The notes below the pieces were generated by a model that searched no databases, was not told where the DNA came from, and worked only from the letters and a program-made list of their open reading frames with translations. Both the position numbers and the translations under genes were made by a program. From Fibrella forsythiae (GTDB taxonomy: Bacteria; Bacteroidota; Bacteroidia; Cytophagales; Spirosomataceae), in NCBI RefSeq assembly GCF_017353175.1, contig NZ_JAFMYW010000005.1, positions 248,001 through 312,000 on the forward strand: a DNA stretch of 64,000 bases, written 5' to 3'. Within the stretch, counting starts at the first letter, position 1, and each line of letters opens with the position of its first letter. Positions 45,428 to 53,914 of this stretch are shown one piece after another.

Positions 45428-46045
45428 TTAGTCGTCAATATTTTCGTTATAACCCATCGATGCCGCATAATCTCGCAGTTTTTCCTTCAGAAGGTTACGC
45501 GCCCGGTGCAGTCGCGACCGAACTGTACCGATAGGGATATCGAGAATCTTGGCCATTTCTTCATATGTGAATCCTTCGATGTCACAAAGAATAATAACCG
45601 TCCGAAAATCGACGGGCAATGAGTTTAGGGCTGTAGCTACTTCATCGCCGATCAGATCTGAGACCGTCTCGGCCCGAAGGTCAACGGTATGCTCAGTTTC
45701 CGAATCTTCTGAATTGTAAGTGGTCTCAACGTCCTGGTAATCAACCTTGGCTGGCTCCTTACTTTTCTTCCGATAATCGTTAATGAAGCTATTCTTCAGG
45801 ATTCTGAACAGCCACGCTTTAGCGTTGGTTCCCTGTTCAAAAGACGAGATAAACCGGAACGCCTTTAGGTACGTATCCTGCACAAGATCATTCGCATCGT
45901 CTTCGTCCATAGTCAGACGGAAAGCGAAGTTGTACATGGAATCAATATGGGGCATAAACTCCTTATTGAAAATCCGGTATTTCTGGTCGTCGGTGTATCC
46001 GCGAGTGGGCGTCGTATCTGACATAGTTTCGGGCATTGTCGACAT
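45428..46045 (-). CDS. ECF RNA polymerase sigma factor (RpoE-like)
   Basis: 205 residues from Met at 46045; an in-frame start upstream is possible but has no family match. Region 2 is NFAFRLTMDEDDANDLVQDT with YLKAFRFISSFEQGTNAKAW, and region 4 is LPVDFRTVIILCDIEGFTYE with EEMAKILDIPIGTVRSRLHR. It directs RNA polymerase to an unknown envelope or stress regulon, with the Cys-rich protein downstream as probable inhibitor. Confidence 0.92.
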   Translation of the reverse strand: MSTMPETMSDTTPTRGYTDDQKYRIFNKEFMPHIDSMYNFAFRLTMDEDDANDLVQDTYLKAFRFISSFEQGTNAKAWLFRILKNSFINDYRKKSKEPAKVDYQDVETTYNSEDSETEHTVDLRAETVSDLIGDEVATALNSLPVDFRTVIILCDIEGFTYEEMAKILDIPIGTVRSRLHRARNLLKEKLRDYAASMGYNENIDD

Positions 46046-46336
46046 AAAAGTAGGCGTTAAAGTCGGTTTGCCTCGACAGCCGCCAGATTTTACGCAAGTC
46101 TGAAAGAGATTCTGCGCTGGCAGAGGCCGGTGTACATAGTCTACTGCAAAAACCAAACCTTTGTTTAACTAAACGGTTTACCGGCCAAAATGGCAGAACC
46201 AATAAGGTAGGGGCTGTGTTTGCAACTGACTTTAACGGGGCGGAATATAAACGTGAGACGCAAGATATACGATGTTGTAACTACAAATTAGTGCAACAAT
46301 ATCTCTGGTGCAGCACTCTTTCAGACATCTGCAGCG

Positions 46337-46843
46337 TTACCGTCTGGCAAAAAACTGGATCAGAATAATGCTCAGCGTGGTAAACAATGCACTGGCCAGG
46401 GTCCGTAGGGCTGTCGGGATCAGTAATGACAGACTGCCAGCCTCGATAAGAAAGAGCGTGGCATGGTGAATAAGCACCAACACAAACACGTACTTGAAAA
46501 ATTCGGCAAAGCCCAGTTCCTGTAATGTAAACACGACCCGGGACTCCTGAATGCGCTGGCTCATCTGTACGCGTACAACCAGAGGGCGCAGGTACGTCAT
46601 CAGGACCGTTGAGGCCGCGTGAATCCCCAAGGTGTTATAAAATGTATCTACGATTACGCCGGTCGCGAAAGCGAGCAGCAACAGCCAGGTTTGGCTGATC
46701 TCGTTGGGCATCAATAAAATGCACGCTACGTAGATAAAGCAGAAGCCGTAATCGAACAGCACCAGGTTCCGGACAATCAGAATCTGGAGAAACAGGTAAA
46801 GCAAAAAGAGGGAAATAAGAACAAGTATTTCGCGAAGGGTCAT
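46337..46843 (-). CDS. mreD: Rod shape-determining protein MreD
   Basis: 168 residues with about five transmembrane helices, the usual MreD size. It lies 39 bases after mreC in the same orientation. MreD partners MreC and MreB in the elongation machinery. Assignment rests on position and topology rather than strong motifs. Confidence 0.88.
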   Translation of the reverse strand: MTLREILVLISLFLLYLFLQILIVRNLVLFDYGFCFIYVACILLMPNEISQTWLLLLAFATGVIVDTFYNTLGIHAASTVLMTYLRPLVVRVQMSQRIQESRVVFTLQELGFAEFFKYVFVLVLIHHATLFLIEAGSLSLLIPTALRTLASALFTTLSIILIQFFARR

Positions 46844-46882
46844 GTAATCGGTAGGTGGGGCGTTGGGTACTGCCGGAGCTGG

Positions 46883-47722
46883 TTATTTCTCGCTGTCGAC
46901 CTGTTTTTCAATCTGCTCCTGTTCTGTCGCCAGTCTATTCTGGACTATATAAACGTACGACAGATTGCCAAAATTAGTCGATAAGTCGATGGTCAGATCA
47001 TGGAATGTTTGATTTGCCTGAAGGCCAATTGTGCGCACGCGGCCTATAAGGATACCCGGCGGAAAAACGGAGTTCTGATCGGAGGTCACTACTGAATCAC
47101 CTTTGTTCACGGGCTTGTAGCGTGATATATCGAGCAGTGTCATTTTTGTCGGATCCGCACCCAGCCAGCGGGCGGTACCTATTTCGCCTGCCTTGGTCAA
47201 ATTAGCTGACACTCTGAATTCAGAATGCAGGATGGAGGTAACGACAGAGAAATGTTCTTTACAGAAACGGACCCGGCCTACTATGCCTGTAGGCGAAATA
47301 ACGCCCATGCCCGGCTGAATGCCATCGGCGGTGCCTTTATCGATGGTCAGGTAATTATTGGCGTAGGTTGTTGTATTGTTGATCACCTTGCCTACCGTGA
47401 ATGTAAACCGGGTAGCAAAAACGGAATCTGCTTTATAAAGCGGTGGACTTGATGGGCTACGTTCCTGTTGCCGTTGTGTCAGTTGGGTACGTAGGCGTAG
47501 ATTCTCGGCGGCCAGATCGGCGTTGACCTGCCGAAGGCTGGTGTACTCATGCGCTGTATTCGACCAAGCCAGCATCTGAGCGGCATAGCGATTCGACGTG
47601 TTGAAAAAACTCGCGCTCCAGTAATTGTTTGTGTTGATAATGAAATAGAAGCACAGCACTTCCAGCAACACAAACAGAATGAAGTTGCGGCTTTGAGCAA
47701 TAAAGGCAAAGAGTTGTTCCAC
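46883..47722 (-). CDS. mreC: Rod shape-determining protein MreC
   Basis: 279 residues from GTG 47722; a TTG further upstream falls in an inverted repeat. One N-terminal transmembrane helix (NFILFVLLEVLCFYFIINT), a coiled coil (SLRQVNADLAAENLRLRTQL) and a two-lobed beta domain (LTIDKGTADGIQPGMGVISP ... GIVGRVRFCKEHFSVVTSIL). It scaffolds wall synthesis in the periplasm. It follows mreB after an inverted repeat. Confidence 0.92.
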   Translation of the reverse strand: MEQLFAFIAQSRNFILFVLLEVLCFYFIINTNNYWSASFFNTSNRYAAQMLAWSNTAHEYTSLRQVNADLAAENLRLRTQLTQRQQERSPSSPPLYKADSVFATRFTFTVGKVINNTTTYANNYLTIDKGTADGIQPGMGVISPTGIVGRVRFCKEHFSVVTSILHSEFRVSANLTKAGEIGTARWLGADPTKMTLLDISRYKPVNKGDSVVTSDQNSVFPPGILIGRVRTIGLQANQTFHDLTIDLSTNFGNLSYVYIVQNRLATEQEQIEKQVDSEK

Positions 47723-47729
47723 CTTAACT

Positions 47730-47808
47730 AAAAAGACACAAGGGATAAGACGTCGGACCGAAGACAAAGCTACATAGCCTTCGGTCTAAACCTCTTATTC
47801 CTTGTGTC
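47730..47808. repeat. Inverted repeat between mreB and mreC
   Basis: AGACACAAGGGATAAGACGT on the left, and complement with mismatches in the right part (CTTATTCCTTGTGTCT). A further CTTGTGTCTTAAG copy of the word lies just outside at 47813. It sits between the mreB stop and the mreC start. Confidence 0.75.
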
Positions 47809-47822
47809 TAACTTCTTGTGTC

Positions 47823-48848
47823 TTAAGAAATAAGCACTGACTTATACAGGTCGAGGTTTTTGATCACTTCGCCTGTTCCTTTCACAACGGCCTTGAGCGG
47901 ATCATCGGCCACGTGAATAGGCAGTTTTGTTTTGCTGGCCAGCCGTTTGTCGAGGCCGTGTAGCAGCGCACCACCACCCGTCAGGTGAATTCCGTTGGTA
48001 TAGATATCGGCCGACAGCTCGGGTGGCGATACTTCCAGGGCCTTCATAACGGCTTCTTCAATCTTCGAGATCGATTTATCGAGGGCGTAGGCTATTTCGC
48101 TGTAGGTAACCTTAATTTCTTTCGGAATACCCGTCATCAAATCGCGCCCACGAATTTCGTAATCAGCCGGTGGGTTGTCGAGTTCGGGCAGGGCCGAGCC
48201 AACTTCCATTTTGATCTGTTCGGCCGAGCGTTCTCCGATAAGCAGGTTGTGCTCACGACGCATATAATCCACAATGTCGCGGGTAAATACGTCACCGGCA
48301 ATCCGGATCGACTGTTCGCAGACAATACCTGACAGGGCAATTACGGCAATTTCGGTAGTACCCCCGCCGATGTCAACGATCATGGTGCCGTTGGGCTGGG
48401 TGATATCGATACCAATACCTATGGCGGCAGCGATTGGCTCGTGTACCATGTACACTTCCTTGGCTCCCGCATGTTCGGCTGAGTCTTTCACAGCCCGTTT
48501 TTCTACCTCTGTAATGCCCGAAGGAATGCAGATGACCATACGATGTGAGGGTGAGAATAGCCGGTTGCCCGACTCAATCATTTTAATCAACCCCCGAATC
48601 ATCAACTCCGCTGCTGTAAAGTCAGCAATTACCCCGTCTTTCAGCGGGCGGATCGTTTTAATGTTTTCGTTCGTCTTTTCGTGCATCTGCATCGCCTTAT
48701 GCCCAATGGCCAGCACTTTACCGCTGACTTTGTCCATGGCGATGATCGACGGCTCGTCGACTACAATACGGTCTTTATGAATAATAAGGGTGTTGGCCGT
48801 ACCCAAATCGATAGCAATGTCGCTAGTCAAAAAATTAAAAAGTCCCAT
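47823..48848 (-). CDS. mreB: Actin-like rod shape-determining protein MreB
   Basis: 341 residues. N-terminal IAIDLGTANTLI phosphate-1 motif, VDIGGGTTEIAVIALSG phosphate-2, and TGGGALLHGLDKRLASKTKL adenosine motif. It organises cell-wall elongation and heads the mreB-mreC-mreD order. A -7 element for it lies at 48897. Confidence 0.97.
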   Translation of the reverse strand: MGLFNFLTSDIAIDLGTANTLIIHKDRIVVDEPSIIAMDKVSGKVLAIGHKAMQMHEKTNENIKTIRPLKDGVIADFTAAELMIRGLIKMIESGNRLFSPSHRMVICIPSGITEVEKRAVKDSAEHAGAKEVYMVHEPIAAAIGIGIDITQPNGTMIVDIGGGTTEIAVIALSGIVCEQSIRIAGDVFTRDIVDYMRREHNLLIGERSAEQIKMEVGSALPELDNPPADYEIRGRDLMTGIPKEIKVTYSEIAYALDKSISKIEEAVMKALEVSPPELSADIYTNGIHLTGGGALLHGLDKRLASKTKLPIHVADDPLKAVVKGTGEVIKNLDLYKSVLIS

Positions 48849-48896
48849 TTCAGGCTGGTTACGTATAGATGCTAAGCTGGATTTCTAAACAATACA

Positions 48897-48904
48897 CAAA
48901 AGTA
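48897..48904 (-). promoter_or_regulatory. Candidate -7 element for mreB
   Basis: On the minus strand TACTTTTG fits TAnnTTTG and would give a leader of about 40 bases before the mreB ATG. A TTG lies upstream at about 14 bases, shorter than usual. Confidence 0.45.
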
Positions 48905-48979
48905 GGGATAATAAAAGACAACTTTAGCCCACTGTTTGAATGGACTTTTGTTTTTAGATGTGATTGTCAGCCTATAAAC

Positions 48980-49019
48980 GTCAAACCCGCCCGAACTGAG
49001 GTGTTCGGGCGGGTTTGAC
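48980..49019. terminator. Hairpin terminator between the histone-like gene and mreB
   Basis: Perfect 17-base arms GTCAAACCCGCCCGAAC (48980-48996) and complement (49003-49019), 6-base loop. It follows the stop of the 60-residue gene. No strong U-tract on either side, but the GC-rich stem is typical. Confidence 0.7.
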
Positions 49020-49041
49020 TAATAGTGGCAAGAAAAACAAA

Positions 49042-49224
49042 CTATTTTGCAGCCGCGTTTTTCTGATCCTGAACTTCTGAACGGATCTGCTGGGCCATTG
49101 TTTTCAGGTCCTGCATACCTTTCCGTACACGAGTTCCGGCAGCCTGATTCTTTTTGTCGTAGAATTTATCGAAGTCGCCTTCGAGTGACATAATCAGGTT
49201 TTTTACTTCCTCAAAGCGTGTCAT
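49042..49224 (-). CDS. Histone H1-like (Hc1-type) small protein
   Basis: 60 residues: FEEVKNLIMSLEGDFDKFYD and AAGTRVRKGMQDLKTMAQQI. This is the pattern of the small histone H1/Hc1-like family common in Bacteroidota, basic and coiled-coil forming, thought to bind DNA. It stands alone between a promoter-like element upstream and a terminator downstream. Confidence 0.85.
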   Translation of the reverse strand: MTRFEEVKNLIMSLEGDFDKFYDKKNQAAGTRVRKGMQDLKTMAQQIRSEVQDQKNAAAK

Positions 49225-49281
49225 ACGATTGGGGTTTAAGTGTGAAAAGTGCTTAAATGCGCTAAAAACGCGTATTTGGGC

Positions 49282-49311
49282 GAAATATAGCTATTCTGTT
49301 ATACACCGCAA
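49282..49311 (-). promoter_or_regulatory. Candidate promoter for the histone-like gene
   Basis: On the minus strand TTG (49311-49309), 19 bases, then TATATTTC (49289-49282), close to TTG-N19-TAnnTTTG with one mismatch. The leader would be about 50 bases. Confidence 0.45.
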
Positions 49312-49360
49312 GAGCAGTGACAAAAAAATAACCGAATAATACAACTTAAACCCCAGTACC

Positions 49361-50665
49361 TTACTCAGCGGCAGACTCTGTGACCGCTGTTTGTGCCATT
49401 TCAGCCACTCCGACCGGATTTTGCTGTGTGTAGTAACCGTTTTTGAGTTTTTCTACAATCTCACTGAACACTGTTAGGGTATAGTTAACATCCTCAAGCG
49501 AGTGGGCCGCCGTTGGTATAACACGCAACATGATGATTTCTTTCGGCACGACTGGGTACGTTACGATTGAGCAGAAAATACCATAACTCTCACGCAGTTC
49601 GCGTACCATCGCCGTTGCCGCAACAATGCCACCATCGTTTTGCAACAGTACAGGCGTAACGGGCGATGTTGTTTCGCCAATGTCGAAGCCACGCTCACGT
49701 AAACCGCTTTGCAGTGCCCGCACATTTTCCCATAATTTCTCGCGAAGCTCAGGGTGTTTCTTAATCAGTTCCAAGCGTTTCATGGCGCCAACAACAAGCG
49801 GCATCGGCAGCGCCTTGGCATAAATCTGCGACCGCATGTTATACTTCAGGTACATGATCACATCGGCATCGGCGGCTACGAACGCACCAATCGACGCCAT
49901 CGACTTAGCGAAGGTCGAGAAGTAGACATCGATACCATCCTGGCAGCCGAAATGCTCGCCTACGCCTGCACCGGTTGGGCCCATGGTGCCGAAACCGTGT
50001 GCATCGTCGACGAACAGACGGAAATTGTATTTCTCTTTTAAGGCAACGATCTTATCCAGGCTACCTACTTTACCCGACATGCCGAACACGCCCTCGCTGA
50101 TCACCAGGATGCCACCGCCGGTTTCTTCCACTTTTTTAGTGGCCCGCTTCAGGTTTGTTTCCAGGCTGGCCATGTCATTGTGGTTGAACTTGTAATAGTC
50201 GCCCATTTTAGCCTTATGCAGCCGGATACCGTCGATGATACAGGCATGACACTCGGCATCATACACAATAATGTCGCGGCGGTCAACCAATGATTCGATC
50301 GTTGACATTACACCCTGATACCCAAAGTTGAGCAGGAACGCGTCTTGTTTACCAACAAACTGCGCCAACTGCTGCTCAAGCTCCTCGTGCATGTCGCTGT
50401 TACCCGACATCAGGCGAGCGCCCATTGGGTAAGCCAGCCCCCAGTCGGCAGCGGCTTTTGCGTCGGCTTCGCGCACCTCAGGGTGGTTGGCAAGGCCCAA
50501 ATAGTTGTTCAAACTCCAGTTGAGCATCTTCTTGCCGAAGAAGGTCATGTGGGGCCCTAGTTCGCCGGTCAGCTTAGGAAAAGCGAAGTAATGGTGCCCG
50601 TTAAAGAGTTTAGAATTCGAGCCGATTGGGCCGAGATTACTGCGTAGTTTCTCAAATAAATCCAC
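49361..50665 (-). CDS. Alpha-oxoamine synthase family (serine palmitoyltransferase-like)
   Basis: 434 residues, fold-type I PLP enzyme of the AONS/KBL/SPT group. His140 (YDAECHACIIDG) stacks on PLP, Asp220/His223 lie in FVDDAHGFG, and the Schiff-base Lys254 is in FSTFAKSMASIGAF. In Bacteroidota the closest functional types are serine palmitoyltransferase (sphingolipids) and the cysteate-using enzyme that starts sulfonolipid (capnine) synthesis; sequence does not let me choose. A C-terminal extension of ~30 residues is not conserved in the family. No other lipid gene is adjacent. Confidence 0.78.
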   Translation of the reverse strand: MDLFEKLRSNLGPIGSNSKLFNGHHYFAFPKLTGELGPHMTFFGKKMLNWSLNNYLGLANHPEVREADAKAAADWGLAYPMGARLMSGNSDMHEELEQQLAQFVGKQDAFLLNFGYQGVMSTIESLVDRRDIIVYDAECHACIIDGIRLHKAKMGDYYKFNHNDMASLETNLKRATKKVEETGGGILVISEGVFGMSGKVGSLDKIVALKEKYNFRLFVDDAHGFGTMGPTGAGVGEHFGCQDGIDVYFSTFAKSMASIGAFVAADADVIMYLKYNMRSQIYAKALPMPLVVGAMKRLELIKKHPELREKLWENVRALQSGLRERGFDIGETTSPVTPVLLQNDGGIVAATAMVRELRESYGIFCSIVTYPVVPKEIIMLRVIPTAAHSLEDVNYTLTVFSEIVEKLKNGYYTQQNPVGVAEMAQTAVTESAAE

Positions 50666-50725
50666 TTTATGATGCCGTTTAAGGGCCTAAAGCCCTGTTT
50701 TCGATCTATTTAGTGCAAAAATAAG

Positions 50726-50733
50726 AAAAAGAG
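50726..50733 (-). promoter_or_regulatory. Candidate -7 element for the SPT-like gene
   Basis: On the minus strand TATTTTTG fits TAnnTTTG and gives a leader of about 54 bases before the ATG at 50665. No -33 TTG at the usual spacing. A small AGGGC/GCCCT hairpin lies in the leader. Confidence 0.4.
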
Positions 50734-50738
50734 TTAAG

Positions 50739-50846
50739 AGTGAAGAATTAAGAGTTAATAGTTAAGAATTAAGAGTGGAGAGGTGCGCTGCTAAGGTTAC
50801 CATACAAAGTCTTAGCAGCGCACCTCTCCACTCTTAATTCTTAACT
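50739..50846. repeat. Inverted repeat between amidase gene and SPT-like gene
   Basis: Perfect 36-base arms 50760-50795 (AGTTAAGAATTAAGAGTGGA onward, ending GGTGCGCTGCTAAG) and 50811-50846. The left side has additional GTTAAGAGTGAAGAATTAAG words upstream (50739-50759) that have no partner. Apex has the shared core. It abuts the amidase stop. Confidence 0.9.
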
Positions 50847-50847
50847 C

Positions 50848-52515
50848 TCAATTCAAGACAGGGTGTTTCCGGTGCCAGTCGGTAGCATCCTGATAGGCTT
50901 TTGCAACGGCCAGAACAGCTCCTTCGGCAAAGAGCTGTCCGTTGATGGTGATGCTGGTGAGTGTTTGTTGGGCGTTAAAACCGTTTGGTAGCACCACGCA
51001 TGGATGGCCCGTCAGGTTGGTAAGCTGAAGGTTACCACCTGCATAGCTTGGTGAAATATATACGTCGACTTGCGCTTTTTTCAGCACGTTGTGCATCTGA
51101 TTGATGAGCTGGGTACGTATGCGGTTGGCCTGTAAATACTCAACCGCCGGAATAAACCGGGATGACCGAAATTCGTTGGGCCAGGCCGATTTGCCCTGCC
51201 GAACCATGAGGCTATCGCGGTCAGAGCGGGTCAACTCGTCAAAGGCGGCGGCTCCTTCAACACCAATAATCATGGTCAGGGCACCATAACGAAAGGGGGG
51301 CAGTTCGATCGGCACCAGTGTGGCGCCGAGCTTCTTAAGCATGTCGAGCGTGGCCAGGTCGTTGGCTTTGTTCGGATACGTACTGTCGAAGGCTTTCTGT
51401 ACCACACCAATACGAACACCTTTTAGCGAGGCCAGTGGCGCGTACCGGAATGGCACGTTCATTACCGTTGGGTCGAGGGGATCAGGGCCTTGAATGGCGT
51501 TGAACACCAGCGCGCAGTCTTCAACCGAGCGGGTCATGGGACCAATTTTATCCATCGACCACGATAGGGCCATTGCTCCGTGTCGGCTCACCCGCCCGTA
51601 GGTGGGGCGCAGGCCTGTAACGCCACAAACGGTTGATGGTGAGACAATTGAGCCCAGTGTTTCGGTGCCAATGGCGAAGGGAAGTAAACCGGCCGATACC
51701 GTACTGCCTGAACCTGCTGATGAGCCGCTGGAGCCCATATCTGATTTCCAGGGGTTACGGCTCTTGCCACCAAACCACACATCGCCCATGGCCAGTTCGC
51801 CCATAGCCAGCTTGGCGCATAGCACCGCTCCGGCATCTTCGAGGCGCTTAATGACCGTGGCATCATAATCGAGCACCTGATCTTTATACGGCACAGAGCC
51901 CCAGGTGGTTTTATAACCCCGGCGAGCCAGCAAATCTTTAGCGCCGTATGGAATACCGTGGAGCGGTCCCCGGTACTTACCCGCTTTCAGTTCGGCATCG
52001 GCCCGGCGTGCCTGCTGCAGGGCCAATTCTTCCGTGAGCGTAACGACGTTGAAGAGCGCCGGGCCGTATGTTTTCAACCGTGTCAGGAAAAACTGGGTCA
52101 GTGCTTCCGACGAAATCTGCTTTGTCCGGATCAGCTCACCCAACTGGGCTACGGTATAATAGGCCAGATCATCCCGATTGGCAGGCATACGTACCTGACC
52201 CAGCGCCGACGCCTTGAACGAACTGGCACCAACGGGCATTACAAAGCCCGTTGGCAGCGGATTGAAATACAGGGCCGGCGATACGTCGTTGGTCAGTTTA
52301 ACGGTTCTGATCGTTTCAAAATCGCGGCGTTGGTCAACGAGGTTATCGAGCATCGAATCGCGCTCGGCACGGGTAAACGATAGCCCGAAGAGTTTCGACG
52401 CCACATCCGCCATTTCGGCAGTAATGGGCTGTTCGGGGGCGTTGTAACTGGTAATGAATGAACCCGCAGCGAAACTAACGGCGCAGATAAGAAGAAGACG
52501 TAACTGTTTGTGCAT
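50848..52515 (-). CDS. Amidase (amidase-signature family), exported
   Basis: 555 residues with a signal or anchor segment (LRLLLICAVSFAAGSFITS) and about 80 residues before the amidase domain. The catalytic Ser-cisSer-Lys triad: Lys193 (YGAKDLLA), the GSSGSSAGSG cis-Ser loop and Ser289 (GTETLGSI, Leu in place of the usual Gly). It hydrolyses an amide bond of unknown substrate, probably in the periplasm. It lies alone, with the SPT-like gene downstream. Confidence 0.9.
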   Translation of the reverse strand: MHKQLRLLLICAVSFAAGSFITSYNAPEQPITAEMADVASKLFGLSFTRAERDSMLDNLVDQRRDFETIRTVKLTNDVSPALYFNPLPTGFVMPVGASSFKASALGQVRMPANRDDLAYYTVAQLGELIRTKQISSEALTQFFLTRLKTYGPALFNVVTLTEELALQQARRADAELKAGKYRGPLHGIPYGAKDLLARRGYKTTWGSVPYKDQVLDYDATVIKRLEDAGAVLCAKLAMGELAMGDVWFGGKSRNPWKSDMGSSGSSAGSGSTVSAGLLPFAIGTETLGSIVSPSTVCGVTGLRPTYGRVSRHGAMALSWSMDKIGPMTRSVEDCALVFNAIQGPDPLDPTVMNVPFRYAPLASLKGVRIGVVQKAFDSTYPNKANDLATLDMLKKLGATLVPIELPPFRYGALTMIIGVEGAAAFDELTRSDRDSLMVRQGKSAWPNEFRSSRFIPAVEYLQANRIRTQLINQMHNVLKKAQVDVYISPSYAGGNLQLTNLTGHPCVVLPNGFNAQQTLTSITINGQLFAEGAVLAVAKAYQDATDWHRKHPVLN

Positions 52516-53158
52516 GAAGTTAACTGGTTGTATAAACCATTAAAAGTAAGCCAACTTCAGCAAAAGGGATAAAGGCTATTGACGAAATAAAAGGATGAGA
52601 TAACAGATTAGCCCGTATGGGTATTACCAATGTAATTGGATTTGTTTTTGTTGAGTAGGGAATAAATGAACGCACTACTATTTATCAGCCATAGTCAATT
52701 GGAGGCGCAACCTGACAAGGACTTGATCTCACTTGACAAAGCCTCTTCCGACCGTGAATGGCTGGTGCGTTTTGTAGTACAGATTCGTATAAAAAAAATG
52801 GTGGGCCAGCTTGATGTAGGCGAGGAGGTTGAATACCCGGGGGAGCAAAGTAAAGCCGACTGGTGAGAAACGAATATAGGCCGATTTATTAATGATTAAA
52901 ACGCCAGTTGTCATTGATACAGATAATGCCTTTTCTGAATAGTGCTCCACAGGATCACATTCGGCAACGGAGAACGCGTGGCATAGGGAATTGCGCGGAA
53001 GCATATCGACTTTGTGATGGTATCGATGGTGATAAGTTGCCATTCACCGCTATGTCTATCGAGCTGGGCAGTGCCGTATGGATTCATGGTCAGCCTATCA
53101 GGGAGGGGTTACCTGCCCGAGGCTTCACGAATTTCGTCGATTTATAGTCTTAAAGCTG
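52516..53158. other. Gene-free region, possible decayed gene
   Basis: 643 bases. Short frames on both strands (52666-52866 plus, 52729-53043 minus, 52908-53147 plus) overlap each other, start poorly and match no family I know. No inverted repeat of the window's family and no TAnnTTTG element was noticed. It may be a degraded gene or long regulatory DNA. Confidence 0.35.
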
Positions 53159-53746
53159 CTATTTTCCGCTTGTTGTGGTGGGCATGGCGGGCTGGAATTC
53201 TTTTACATACGTACCTGCTTTGAACGCATCGAAAGGTTCTTTGGCCTGATAGTTACCGCCGAAATAAGTAACGATCTGGTGGAACATGCGCGGCTCCAGA
53301 TAACCGGCAATTGGCTGGATCATTGCCATTTTCTCGTCGAGGAAGACCGTTGAGGGGTAACTCATTTTCCCCTGTAATAGGTTGATAGCCAGTTCGTGGG
53401 CGCTCCCTTGCTTGCGGAAGGTTTGCCCGCCAACAGTGATGTCGGCAGCCTGTTCGGCGTCGAGTTTTACGGCGTAATAGTGTTCATTCACATAATCAAT
53501 GATGGCGGGTTGGGTAAAGGTTTTCTGGTCCATTACCTTACACCAGCCGCACCAGCCTGTATACACGTCGATGATGACCTTGCGTGGCGCTTTCTGGTTC
53601 AGTTCAAAGGCTTCCCTGAAGCTGATCCAGTTTATTTTCTTGCCTTCGTGGGCGTGCACTACGCGCACAGGAAGATTCGTAGAAGGGCGAAATGAAGCAA
53701 GCAGACCAACAAGCAGTAGAGTGAAAAAGAGCGCAGACAGACGCAT
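53159..53746 (-). CDS. Thioredoxin-like periplasmic protein
   Basis: 195 residues. A signal peptide (LSALFFTLLLVGLLASF), then a thioredoxin fold with Cys66-Gly-Trp-Cys69 (VYTGWCGWCKVMDQKTF) and cis-Pro SYPSTVFLDEKMAM. It matches the thioredoxin_7/DUF255-like group that reduces or supplies thiols in the periplasm. It is divergent from the kinase at 53915. Confidence 0.85.
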   Translation of the reverse strand: MRLSALFFTLLLVGLLASFRPSTNLPVRVVHAHEGKKINWISFREAFELNQKAPRKVIIDVYTGWCGWCKVMDQKTFTQPAIIDYVNEHYYAVKLDAEQAADITVGGQTFRKQGSAHELAINLLQGKMSYPSTVFLDEKMAMIQPIAGYLEPRMFHQIVTYFGGNYQAKEPFDAFKAGTYVKEFQPAMPTTTSGK

Positions 53747-53914
53747 GAGTTCAGGTTGTTAATGGAGTAACGACTAACGTACCTATAACGGCAAAAAACG
53801 GGCCGGAATTGTCACACTTTAGTAACGTGGGTAGTATACAATTACCTTTCCATCAGTAGTTTCTTGCCAAACTGGTGCCGGCGTTTATTTTTGATAATAA
53901 CCTTGATGTGAGTC

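Noticed and set aside
47723-47767. N-terminal extension of MreC from a TTG
   Set aside because: The sequence belongs to the inverted repeat between mreB and mreC; the GTG at 47722 starts just before the membrane helix.
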